This document shows, one piece after another, positions 1 to 7,800 of a DNA stretch of 64,000 bases (position 1 is the stretch's first letter; each line of letters starts with the position of its first letter). Source of the stretch: Mycobacterium paraterrae (GTDB lineage: Bacteria > Actinomycetota > Actinomycetes > Mycobacteriales > Mycobacteriaceae). Under the pieces are notes generated by a model, which did no database searches, was not told the DNA's origin, and saw nothing but the letters and a program-made list of their open reading frames with translations. Both the position numbers and the translations under genes were made by a program. The DNA is taken from NCBI RefSeq assembly GCF_022430545.2, contig NZ_CP092488.2, forward strand, positions 4,774,001 through 4,838,000, given 5' to 3'.

Positions 1-131
1 TGGTGATGGCGCGCTACATCCTCGGGCTCGAGCCTTTCGCGTCGTTGCCCGCGCAGCTGGTGGCAGACACCGTCGCACCTAACTTGCAGCGCTACCTCAC
101 TGGGGATCTGCCGGAGTTCCCCGCGCGATGA
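1..131 (+). CDS. TetR-family transcriptional regulator, C-terminal fragment
   Basis: The window opens inside a plus-strand reading frame that ends at TGA 129-131. The 42 visible residues, including ARYILGLEPFASLPAQ and LQRYLTGDLP, look like the last two helices of a TetR-type ligand-binding domain. In H37Rv a TetR gene (Rv1685c) stands in the same place beyond the Rv1683/Rv1684 pair, which supports the call. The gene converges on and overlaps the 3' end of the Trm112-like gene by 35 nt. The DNA-binding half lies outside the window, so the family call rests on a short tail and on gene order. Confidence 0.6.
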   Translation, partial: VMARYILGLEPFASLPAQLVADTVAPNLQRYLTGDLPEFPAR

Positions 132-309
132 GCCGCGCATGCTCGTCGTCGTCGACCTCGATTGCCTCGTCCACCAGCAACACCGGGATACCGTCTTCGA
201 TGCGGTAGGCCCGGCGAAGCCGTGGGTTGTAGAGCTGCTGATCGACGAGCGTCAGCGGTCCGCGATCGGCTGGGCACACCAGAATGCTCAGCAGATTGTC
301 GTCGATCAC
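97..309 (-). CDS. Trm112/UPF0434-like small protein
   Basis: A 70-residue protein starting MIDDNLLSILVCP. The motif LLxILVCPxDRGPL followed by LRRAYRIEDGIPVLLVDEA is that of the Trm112/UPF0434 family, small zinc-ribbon-like proteins that in other organisms act as methyltransferase partners. Only one Cys (in VCP) is obvious, so classical zinc binding is doubtful. I chose GTG 309 because GGGAGG lies just upstream at ideal spacing. An in-frame GTG at 327 would overlap the preceding TGA as GTGA but lacks its own ribosome site. It follows the acyl-CoA synthetase fusion directly and is the counterpart of Rv1684. Its partner is unknown. Confidence 0.8.
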   Translation of the reverse strand: MIDDNLLSILVCPADRGPLTLVDQQLYNPRLRRAYRIEDGIPVLLVDEAIEVDDDEHARLIARGTPADPQ

Positions 310-323
310 GTTGCCTCCCAATG

Positions 324-3290
324 TCACTGTGCGCTTGCCAGCTCTGCGCGCGCCGGCCCGGTCAACCGCCGGAATTGATTCGCTTCGGCGTCGAAAATCC
401 AGGCATGCCGCCCCGCCTTCGGAATGCCGGCCGCGCGCAGCGGGCTGACGGTCGGGCGGTACGTGGCGCTGAGCGTCATTTGCGGCACGACGTGCACGAT
501 GTCAGGCCCCAACCCGAACGGCATGGCGGCGATCGCCTCGGTGAGATCCGCAGCCGTGATCGTCGCACCCGGGCGCGTCGTCACCGCGGTAACCGCCACC
601 TGCTGTCCGTCCATCGCCACCCCGTAGGTCACCGCCAGGTCGACCGCGGGAATCAGTCCCAACGCGTCGGTGACCGGTTCGCAATAGACGACCCCGCGCG
701 CGGTGTGCACCGTCGATCCGCGCCGGCCCACCAACCAAAAGTCGCCCTCGGTGTCGCGACGAAACAGATACTCGGTGGAGATCCAGGTGTCGGCCGGGGC
801 AAAGACGCCGCGCTTGACCGACGCGGTGGGATCGATCGGCCCTCGCGGCTCGGCCAGCAGGACCCCGACTTCGTTGGGTTCCGGGATGCGGACCAGCCCC
901 CGCTCGTCCTCCAGGATCAGGTCGTGCTCGGCGTCGTAGGCGCCTAGCTCAGCGCGACCGGCGCCCGGCAGCGGTCGGCCCTTGCTGCCGACCTTGACGC
1001 CGGAAACGTTGGCTAGCACCGCATGTCCGTCGGTTGTCGCGAAGAACTCGACCACGCGGGCCGGTGCGAAAACGTCGGAGATTCTTTGCCACAGGCCGGT
1101 GGGCATACCCGAGCCGATGAACAACCGGATCGGAGTGTTGTGCAGCGCGAAATCGGGGTCGTCGATCACACCACTCAACATCGCCCACGTATAGGAGACG
1201 ACGGTGACGCCGTACTGACGGACCTCAGCGGCAAATCGGTCGGGCCGCAATCCGCGCGACAACGCAATCCGAGTACCGCCCACCACCGCGCCACCAAGGC
1301 TCACCAGCAGTCCCGATTCGTGATGCAACGGGGTGAGGCAGTAGACGGTGTCGTTGCGTCCCAGCGCGGCGGTCGAGGCGGTGCCGAACGCTGACAACGC
1401 CCACCGGTAGTTCGTGATCTGTTTGGCGACGAGTTGCCCGCTCGCGGTGCTGAACGCGATGAAGGCGATGTCGCGCGCGTAGCCGGGATTTGGTCGGTAC
1501 CACGCCGGGAGCTCGACGGCATCGGGATCGATCTGCTCCATGTCGATGACGTTGGCGTCGTCGGGCAGGTGCAGGTCGCGCGACTCGCCACCGCCGAGCA
1601 CCAGAATCAGTTCCGGCAATTGCCTTGCGGTCTCCAAATTGGCTGGGTCGGTGATGATTTCGCTCACTTGCCCGAGCCGCACCGACGCGGCCAGGTCGGT
1701 GTCGGGTTGGAGCAGCACCGCGACGGCGCCCAGCCGCGACAGCGCAGCGATGGCGACCAGCGCGCTGGGACGCGTTTCCATCAGCACGCCGACGCGCTCG
1801 CCCTGGCGCACGCCCACTGCGATCAGACCGCGCACCACGTTGTCGATGCGGCGGTTCACCGCTTCGTAGGTGTGCACCCGGCCGTCGAAAAGCAGAAACT
1901 CCCCGTTGGGGGCGTCGTGCGCCTGCTCACCGATGATGCGGCCCAACGAGATTCGAGTGTGGTCGTTGATCTGCCCGAGCCGGGCCAGACGAGGCAGCGT
2001 ACGCACGGTTTCGACGGCGAGTGTGCGCATCGACTTGTTCGCGGCAACCACGGCGTCGGCTGCGCCACGCGCGAGTGTCAGCGCCACTTCGGAGGCCTCT
2101 CCCAGCCCGTGCATTACCCGGGAACTGAGCGCGACGCCCCGGTCGGAAGGCTCTTGCGGCTGGTCGGCCATCGGGAAGATGTCATTCGGCTTCTTGCCCT
2201 CGCCGGAGATCCAGAGCACCCAGTCGGCGACGGTCGGCCACGATTCCTGCGCTGCTTTCGATCCGACGACCAGGCCGAAATGCCCAGTCCGGATGAGGTA
2301 TTCGTAAACCTCGGCATTGGGTGCGGCACGCCGAATGCCCCGCACCGCGGCCGGCTGGCCAATGTCGTCGACCTCGCCCACGAAGGCCAGGATCGGGCAC
2401 GTGATGTCGGTCAGCGTCACGAGTTGACCGTTGATGGCGAAGCCGCCGGTCATCATCCGGTTGTGCGCGACGAACTGCTTGAGCAGTTCGGAGATCGCCG
2501 GGCCCGACCAGGCGATCCATCCTTCGGACTCCAGGAATCGGCGCTGAGCCTCGCGGGGCAGCAACGCCTCGCGGTCGTGGAGCTGGCGCAGGAAATCGAT
2601 CCGCGCCTTCGCAGTCTTGAGCGGGTCGAGCATTTGAAAGCCGGTGCGCGCCAACCAACCTGGGATGTCGAGTCGATTGAACACATGGTCGGCCATGAAC
2701 GTGGCCACACCGGGAGCGATGTTCGGCGGCAGGCCCATCGGCAGCGCCGCAAGGGTGTCGACCGGTGAGCCGAATGTGACGATGCTGGCGATGCTTTTGG
2801 ATCGCCGGTAAGCGGCCGCCTGATAGCAGAACATGCCGCCTTGCGAGTAACCGATGAGATGGGTGTCCCGCCCGGTAGTGTCGGCCATGACGTCGAGCGC
2901 TTCGCTGAGCGCGACGATGTGGTCGGCCAGAGTGCGGCGCATGCCGCCTTCGATCTCGTCGGGTGAGCCGAAGTCGATCACCCAAGGATCCAGCCCGGCG
3001 GCGTGCAAAATACCCACAGCGCCCTCGTGCCGGGTGACGTCCCACATGTTTGCCGACATCATCATCGGGTGCACCAGCAGCACCGGTTCGCCCGCTGGCG
3101 GGTGTCCCGGCCGGCTGTCTGGCGGATAGTAGCGCCGGAGCTTGTACATCGTTGTGCTCTCGACGGTCTGTGACGGCGACGGTGAGTTGCCGGTTTCCAG
3201 ACCACCGAGTCGCAGAACTTCGAGCCCGTTCTGCGCCGTGGCCACCAGGCGCTCAACCGGCCTGGTGACCGCCGAAAACTTCAGATCCAT
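324..3290 (-). CDS. Bifunctional alpha/beta-hydrolase (PhaC/lipase-like) and acyl-CoA synthetase fusion
   Basis: A protein of 988 residues, close to the 999 of its counterpart Rv1683. The N-terminal part, about residues 70-380, is a PhaC-like alpha/beta-hydrolase with the nucleophile elbow GYSQGG and the strand PVLLVHPMMM. The C-terminal half, from about 450, is an ANL-superfamily acyl-activating domain. Its P-loop region, FSTASGQLVAKQI, departs strongly from the usual TSGTTGxPK, so adenylating activity is uncertain. The BCG orthologue has been reported on lipid droplets and linked to triacylglycerol turnover. ATG 3290 was chosen because GGGAG precedes it; upstream in-frame codons run into the intergenic repeat. 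It is followed by the Trm112-like gene. Confidence 0.88.
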   Translation of the reverse strand: MDLKFSAVTRPVERLVATAQNGLEVLRLGGLETGNSPSPSQTVESTTMYKLRRYYPPDSRPGHPPAGEPVLLVHPMMMSANMWDVTRHEGAVGILHAAGLDPWVIDFGSPDEIEGGMRRTLADHIVALSEALDVMADTTGRDTHLIGYSQGGMFCYQAAAYRRSKSIASIVTFGSPVDTLAALPMGLPPNIAPGVATFMADHVFNRLDIPGWLARTGFQMLDPLKTAKARIDFLRQLHDREALLPREAQRRFLESEGWIAWSGPAISELLKQFVAHNRMMTGGFAINGQLVTLTDITCPILAFVGEVDDIGQPAAVRGIRRAAPNAEVYEYLIRTGHFGLVVGSKAAQESWPTVADWVLWISGEGKKPNDIFPMADQPQEPSDRGVALSSRVMHGLGEASEVALTLARGAADAVVAANKSMRTLAVETVRTLPRLARLGQINDHTRISLGRIIGEQAHDAPNGEFLLFDGRVHTYEAVNRRIDNVVRGLIAVGVRQGERVGVLMETRPSALVAIAALSRLGAVAVLLQPDTDLAASVRLGQVSEIITDPANLETARQLPELILVLGGGESRDLHLPDDANVIDMEQIDPDAVELPAWYRPNPGYARDIAFIAFSTASGQLVAKQITNYRWALSAFGTASTAALGRNDTVYCLTPLHHESGLLVSLGGAVVGGTRIALSRGLRPDRFAAEVRQYGVTVVSYTWAMLSGVIDDPDFALHNTPIRLFIGSGMPTGLWQRISDVFAPARVVEFFATTDGHAVLANVSGVKVGSKGRPLPGAGRAELGAYDAEHDLILEDERGLVRIPEPNEVGVLLAEPRGPIDPTASVKRGVFAPADTWISTEYLFRRDTEGDFWLVGRRGSTVHTARGVVYCEPVTDALGLIPAVDLAVTYGVAMDGQQVAVTAVTTRPGATITAADLTEAIAAMPFGLGPDIVHVVPQMTLSATYRPTVSPLRAAGIPKAGRHAWIFDAEANQFRRLTGPARAELASAQ

Positions 3291-3435
3291 GCCGCCGCTC
3301 CCTCGAAACGAAGACCGTGCTGTGCTGCGCGTGGGCCTGACAGCGCGCTCATCATGGCACATCGCGAGGGCTGCACCCGTTGCTTTGGTCGCGTTGCCGG
3401 CCCGGCTACCCAGCCTAGCCACCGGCCTGCCGAGA

Positions 3436-3535
3436 GGCCGCTGCACGCGCTGCATCGTCGCCGGTCTAGGTTCGACTGGACCGGCTCCTCCTCATCGCGC
3501 TGCGCGCGATGCATCGTCGCCGGTCTACGCTCGGC
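3436..3535 (+). repeat. Two diverged copies of a MIRU-like intergenic repeat
   Basis: An exact 18-bp direct repeat, TGCATCGTCGCCGGTCTA, occurs at 3451-3468 and 3510-3527, 59 bp apart. Each copy is preceded by a related GC-rich stretch (CTGCACGCGC at 3441-3450, CGCTGCGCGCGA nearby at 3498-3509). The second copy with its upstream CTCCTCCTCATCGCGC resembles the 53-bp units between argJ and argB, and it ends at the start of the ABC-F gene, as MIRU elements do. Each copy also ends in a TAGGTT or TACGCT box. Kinship to the arg-operon units is judged by eye. Confidence 0.5.
3525..3530 (+). promoter_or_regulatory. Leaderless -10 promoter of the ABC-F gene
   Basis: TACGCT fits the mycobacterial -10 consensus TANNNT and lies 8 nt before the GTG at 3539, so the transcript would begin at or next to the start codon. 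No ribosome-binding site is present. An alternative box, TAGGTT, lies at 3466-3471 in the upstream repeat copy. Confidence 0.5.
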
Positions 3536-3538
3536 CCA

Positions 3539-5317
3539 GTGGCACACCTGCTGGGCGCCGAGGCGATCCATCTCGAATACCCGAGTCGCGTCGTCTTCGA
3601 GTCGACGACTGTCGGCGTCAGTGACGGCGACCGCATCGGCATCGTCGGACGCAACGGCGACGGCAAATCCAGTTTGCTGGGCCTGCTGACCGGACAGCTG
3701 CGCCCGGATGCCGGACGGGTCACCCGTCGCAGCGGACTCAGGGTCGGAGCGCTGAGCCAGGCCGACATTCTCGACCCCGATGCCGCGGTGGGATGGACGC
3801 TGGTCGGCGACCGCGCCGCTCATGAGTGGGCCGGCGATCCGCGGATCCGGGACGTCGTGAAAGGCCTGGTCTCCGACATCGCGTGGGACGCAGTAATCGG
3901 CACCCTCAGCGGCGGACAACGACGACGCGTACAGCTGGCGGCTCTGCTGATCGGTGACTGGGACGTCATCGCGCTCGACGAGCCCACCAACCATCTCGAC
4001 ATCGAAGGCATCACCTGGCTGGCAGCTCACCTGCGCGACCGCTGGCCCCGCAACACCGGCGGCCTGCTGCTGGTGACCCACGACCGGTGGTTCCTCGACG
4101 AGGTGGCCACGACCACGTGGGAAGTGCACGACGGGCTCGTCGAGCCGTTCGAAGGCGGCTACGCCGCCTACATTCTCCAGCGCGTCGAACGAGATCGGAT
4201 GGCTGCCGTCGCCGAATCCAAGCGACAGAACCTGATGCGCAAAGAATTGGCTTGGCTGCGGCGCGGTCCGCCCGCGCGCACGTCGAAACCGAAGTTCCGC
4301 ATCGACGCGGCGAACCAACTGATCGCCGACGTGCCGCCGTTGCGCAATCCGGTGGAGCTGGCCAAGCTCGCCACCGCGCGACTCGGCAAGGATGTCATCG
4401 ACCTACTGGAGGTATCGGTCTCCTTCGACGGACGGCAGGTGCTGCGCGACGTGGAGTGGCGCATCGGTCCAGGCGAACGCACGGGAATCGTCGGCGCCAA
4501 CGGCGCCGGCAAGTCGACGCTACTGGCACTGATCACCGGCGCGATCCAACCGGAGAGCGGAAGAGTCAAGCGCGGCAAGACAGTTCGGCTCGGCATGCTC
4601 GACCAACGCGGTGACGAATTGGTGCCTTTGGCCGACGATCGGGTGGCCGACGTGCTGGGCCGATTGCGCGCCGGTTATGAGGTCGACGGCCGGGACGTCA
4701 CGCCCGCTCAATTGCTCGAGCGACTCGGATTCGCCGGTGGTCAGCTGTCCGCGCGGGTCAGCGAGTTGTCGGGCGGGCAGCGGCGTCGCCTGCAGCTGAT
4801 GCTCACATTGTTGGCCGAACCCAACGTATTGCTGCTCGACGAGCCGACCAACGACGTCGATACCGACATGTTGGCCGCCACCGAAGACCTGCTCGACTCG
4901 TGGCCGGGCACGTTGGTCGTGGTCTCACACGATCGCTACCTCCTGGAGCGGGTGACGGACCAGCAGTACGCGATTCTCGATGGCCGGCTACGGCACCTGC
5001 CCGGTGGCATCGACGAATACCTGCGACTAGCCGAGCAAACCGAGAGCCGGCCAGATACCGCCCCAGCGGCCACTCCGGCGGACGTCCCGGCGGTGTCCGG
5101 CGCCGAACTACGCGCCGCGCAGAAGGAGATGGCCACCATCGACCGAAGGCTCGCGCGACTCGCCGAGCAAATCGAAGCCAAGCACCAAGAACTGGCCACG
5201 CATGATCAATCCGACCATGTCGGCATCACCCGGCTCACCGAGCAATTGCGACACTTGGAAAGCGACGTCGCCGACCAGGAGAGCCGGTGGATGCAAGTCT
5301 CTGAACTGCTCGAGTGA
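3539..5317 (+). CDS. ABC-F family ATPase (ribosome-associated / antibiotic-resistance type)
   Basis: A soluble protein of 592 residues with two ATP-binding cassettes and no membrane segments. Cassette 1 has Walker A GRNGDGKSS, signature LSGGQRRRVQL and Walker B VIALDEPTNHLD. Cassette 2 has GANGAGKST, LSGGQRRRLQL and VLLLDEPTNDVD. The linker between them and a charged C-terminal coiled coil (about 515-590) give the ABC-F layout, whose members act on the ribosome rather than in transport. In H37Rv the matching gene is annotated in two pieces (Rv1668c/Rv1667c, macrolide transport); here it is intact. The start is GTG 3539, supported by the leaderless -10 box; an ATG at 3509 lies inside the repeat. 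The substrate or drug cannot be told from sequence. Confidence 0.9.
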   Translation: MAHLLGAEAIHLEYPSRVVFESTTVGVSDGDRIGIVGRNGDGKSSLLGLLTGQLRPDAGRVTRRSGLRVGALSQADILDPDAAVGWTLVGDRAAHEWAGDPRIRDVVKGLVSDIAWDAVIGTLSGGQRRRVQLAALLIGDWDVIALDEPTNHLDIEGITWLAAHLRDRWPRNTGGLLLVTHDRWFLDEVATTTWEVHDGLVEPFEGGYAAYILQRVERDRMAAVAESKRQNLMRKELAWLRRGPPARTSKPKFRIDAANQLIADVPPLRNPVELAKLATARLGKDVIDLLEVSVSFDGRQVLRDVEWRIGPGERTGIVGANGAGKSTLLALITGAIQPESGRVKRGKTVRLGMLDQRGDELVPLADDRVADVLGRLRAGYEVDGRDVTPAQLLERLGFAGGQLSARVSELSGGQRRRLQLMLTLLAEPNVLLLDEPTNDVDTDMLAATEDLLDSWPGTLVVVSHDRYLLERVTDQQYAILDGRLRHLPGGIDEYLRLAEQTESRPDTAPAATPADVPAVSGAELRAAQKEMATIDRRLARLAEQIEAKHQELATHDQSDHVGITRLTEQLRHLESDVADQESRWMQVSELLE

Positions 5318-5432
5318 CCTTTCGCACGGACCCGGCGACGAACTCCGCCCCGGCCGGCAGCGTGTTAGCTGTTGGCCCGCTGCAAAAAGGGTGAGCCAGC
5401 CCGATAGTGCGCAGGCCAGCGGCAACGTCTCT

Positions 5433-5438
5433 TAGTAT
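5433..5438 (+). promoter_or_regulatory. Probable -10 box of the GGDEF-EAL gene
   Basis: TAGTAT stands alone in the 178-nt gap after the ABC-F gene and would give a leader of about 50 nt before ATG 5496. An imperfect inverted repeat, GCAAG...CTTGC-like, lies just downstream around 5439-5458 and could be an operator. No clear -35 was seen. Confidence 0.4.
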
Positions 5439-5495
5439 GCAAGCACGCGAACGTTGCTTACCCGGAATTCGCGACCCCGTTTGACAGGTAGAGGG

Positions 5496-7796
5496 ATGTC
5501 CGCATCAAGGTCACGGCACGTCACGCTGGCCGCCTTTGCGACGGCGGGAGCCGTCTCCTTTGCCGCGATGCTGCTAGGTGGCGTAAGCGATTTGGGGCCG
5601 ACTGGCCTCGATCGCGTCGGCCCCCTCGGGACCGTCATCATGGGGATGTTCGCAACCGGCTGCGCGGCAGCCTCAGCAAAGGGGTCGCGGGGTGGGCAGC
5701 GCGGTTCGTGGATTGTGGTAACAGTCGGGTTAGGCGGCTGGACCTTCGGCAACGCGATGTGGCTCTACGTCGCGGGCGGAGGGGCGGTACCCATCGCGGA
5801 CCGCTCGGTTGCTGAGCTCGGATATGCGGTTCTGCCGCTATTCGCCTTGGCGGCAGGCCTTTTGGTGCCCAGTCACGAGGACTCCCGCTACGGCGTCAGT
5901 TTGGTACTCGACGGCGTTCTCGTCGGCGCGTCGTTGCTAGAGGTGATCGGCACCCTGACGCTGAGTACCGCTGACTCGGTCGACTTCTCCAGAATTCTGC
6001 TGGCCGTGATCACCGCGGCTTATCTGGCGTTGTTTGTCATGGTGCTGATGGTGACGCGGAAAGCCCAGCCCGCCCGGCGGCTTTCGCCGGCGCTGATGGC
6101 CGCCGGCTTCGCAGCGATCGGCATCGGCGGGTTGGTGCATATCTCCGGCAGGAATCCGCTGAGCGTTCCCGACAACGTGGTCGCGGCGGGGTGGATCGGC
6201 GGCGCATACTTTTTTGCGATGTCGGCGCTCGCGTCCCGACCGGGACCAGACCTCGACAGCGGACTCGCGCGACGATCGTCGCGGTTGTCCATGTTGCTGC
6301 CCTATCTACCGCTCGGTTTCGCGGCGATCGTCGGTGCGGTGCACTTCTGGCCGGCCGATCGCGGTGAGAGGTTGCTCTACTCGACGGGCCTGGTCGTTGC
6401 CGCTACCGTGGTGACCCGCCATCTACTGGCCCTCGACCGGAAACGACGGCTGATCGAGGCAATGGCCGAGGCCGCCTTTCGCGACACCCTGACCGGTCTA
6501 GCCAACCGGCGACTGCTCGACGAACGGCTGGCGCATGCCGCGCAGCTGCACGACCGACTCAACGTGCCGCTGAGCGTGCTGAGCATTCGCGTGGACGACT
6601 TCAACGTCATCAACAACACGTTGGGCTACGCGGCAAGCGACGAGCTGCTGCGGACCGTCGGGACCCGTCTACAGGGCAGCGTGCGTGCCGGTGACACGGT
6701 GGCGCGGATGGGCGGTGACGAGTTCGCCATCCTCGTCGAAGACCGCCCGGACGTGGCAATGCAGGTGGCGAAGCGGGTCGCGCGTGCGTTCGACACCGCG
6801 CTCGACATCGCAGAAACCCGCGTCTACGTGCACTTGAGTATCGGTGTGGCGACGGCACAGCCCGACGAAGAAGTCGCGATGACCGCGGCCGCTCTGCTGA
6901 ATCAAGCCGAAGCGGCACGCTCGCGCGCCGAACAGACCACCGCAACCGACGTCCAGACCTTCAGCCCCGAACGAGACGCCCATCTCGGCAGGCGAAAGTC
7001 TTTCCGGGACGGGATCGCCCGCCTCCAACTGCTCTGGGATTTGCGGCGCGCGATCGACGATCGCCTCCTCACATTGGTATACCAACCGCAATTCGCGATG
7101 TTGAGTGGTGCGGTGTGTGGTGCCGAATCGCTATTGCGATGGGAACATTCGACTCTGGGCACGCTGGAGCCGCGCGAATTTCTTCCGTTGGTTCGCGAGC
7201 ACGGATTGATGGACGCCGTCACCGATCTCGTGTTGTCGCGAGCTGTCGCGGACGGTGCGGCCTGGCATACGGCCGGAATCATGATCCCGGTGGCGGTCAA
7301 TTTGTGGGCCCGCTCCCTCGACGACGACACCTTGCCCGAACGCATCATAAGTGTGCTCGACGCGCACGGTATGTCACCGAGCCTGCTGACAGTCGAGATC
7401 ACCGAAGAATTGATGGTCGCCGACTTCGTCAAGGGACGTGAAGTGCTGAATCGATTGCGGGAGAATGGCATCCGGGTATCGATCGACGATTTCGGCAGTG
7501 GCTATTCCACGCTGACGTATCTACGGGAGTTGCCGATTGACGAAGTCAAACTCGACCGCCAGCTGATTGCGCCGATCCTGTTCGACCGCCGAGCCGCGAC
7601 CATCGCCCGGTCGGTCATCGAACTCGCCGAGGAGTTCGACATCGCCAGCGTCGCCGAGGGGATCGAGAACGAAGAGACGGCGCTGTGGCTACGGCGCTTC
7701 GGCTGTGATGTCGTGCAGGGCAACTATTACTGCGGCCCGCTACCTGCCGGAGAGATCCCGCACGTCCCTGCGCTACCTATGCGTAATACCCAGTAG
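5496..7796 (+). CDS. Membrane-bound diguanylate cyclase/phosphodiesterase (GGDEF-EAL)
   Basis: 766 residues. The first 310 or so hold about eight to ten hydrophobic segments, a sensor unlike the GAF domain of the known mycobacterial GGDEF-EAL protein (Rv1354c/DcpA type). The GGDEF domain (about 330-485) keeps GGDEF intact in ARMGGDEFAIL and an upstream RAGD at the I-site spacing (RxxD, five residues, GGDEF). The EAL domain (about 510-750) has ESL in place of EAL, with the other ligands present: N in VNLWARSL, E in VEITEE, DDFGSGYS, VKLDR, VAEGIEN and VQGNYY. Both activities are plausible. ATG 5496 has AGAGGG upstream; a TTG at 5454 is less likely. It converges on argH with 4 nt between. Confidence 0.9.
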   Translation: MSASRSRHVTLAAFATAGAVSFAAMLLGGVSDLGPTGLDRVGPLGTVIMGMFATGCAAASAKGSRGGQRGSWIVVTVGLGGWTFGNAMWLYVAGGGAVPIADRSVAELGYAVLPLFALAAGLLVPSHEDSRYGVSLVLDGVLVGASLLEVIGTLTLSTADSVDFSRILLAVITAAYLALFVMVLMVTRKAQPARRLSPALMAAGFAAIGIGGLVHISGRNPLSVPDNVVAAGWIGGAYFFAMSALASRPGPDLDSGLARRSSRLSMLLPYLPLGFAAIVGAVHFWPADRGERLLYSTGLVVAATVVTRHLLALDRKRRLIEAMAEAAFRDTLTGLANRRLLDERLAHAAQLHDRLNVPLSVLSIRVDDFNVINNTLGYAASDELLRTVGTRLQGSVRAGDTVARMGGDEFAILVEDRPDVAMQVAKRVARAFDTALDIAETRVYVHLSIGVATAQPDEEVAMTAAALLNQAEAARSRAEQTTATDVQTFSPERDAHLGRRKSFRDGIARLQLLWDLRRAIDDRLLTLVYQPQFAMLSGAVCGAESLLRWEHSTLGTLEPREFLPLVREHGLMDAVTDLVLSRAVADGAAWHTAGIMIPVAVNLWARSLDDDTLPERIISVLDAHGMSPSLLTVEITEELMVADFVKGREVLNRLRENGIRVSIDDFGSGYSTLTYLRELPIDEVKLDRQLIAPILFDRRAATIARSVIELAEEFDIASVAEGIENEETALWLRRFGCDVVQGNYYCGPLPAGEIPHVPALPMRNTQ

Positions 7797-7800
7797 CCGA

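Noticed and set aside
162..947. Plus-strand frame opposite the acyl-CoA synthetase gene
   Set aside because: Arg/Gly/Asp-rich shadow of a minus-strand gene with clear domains.
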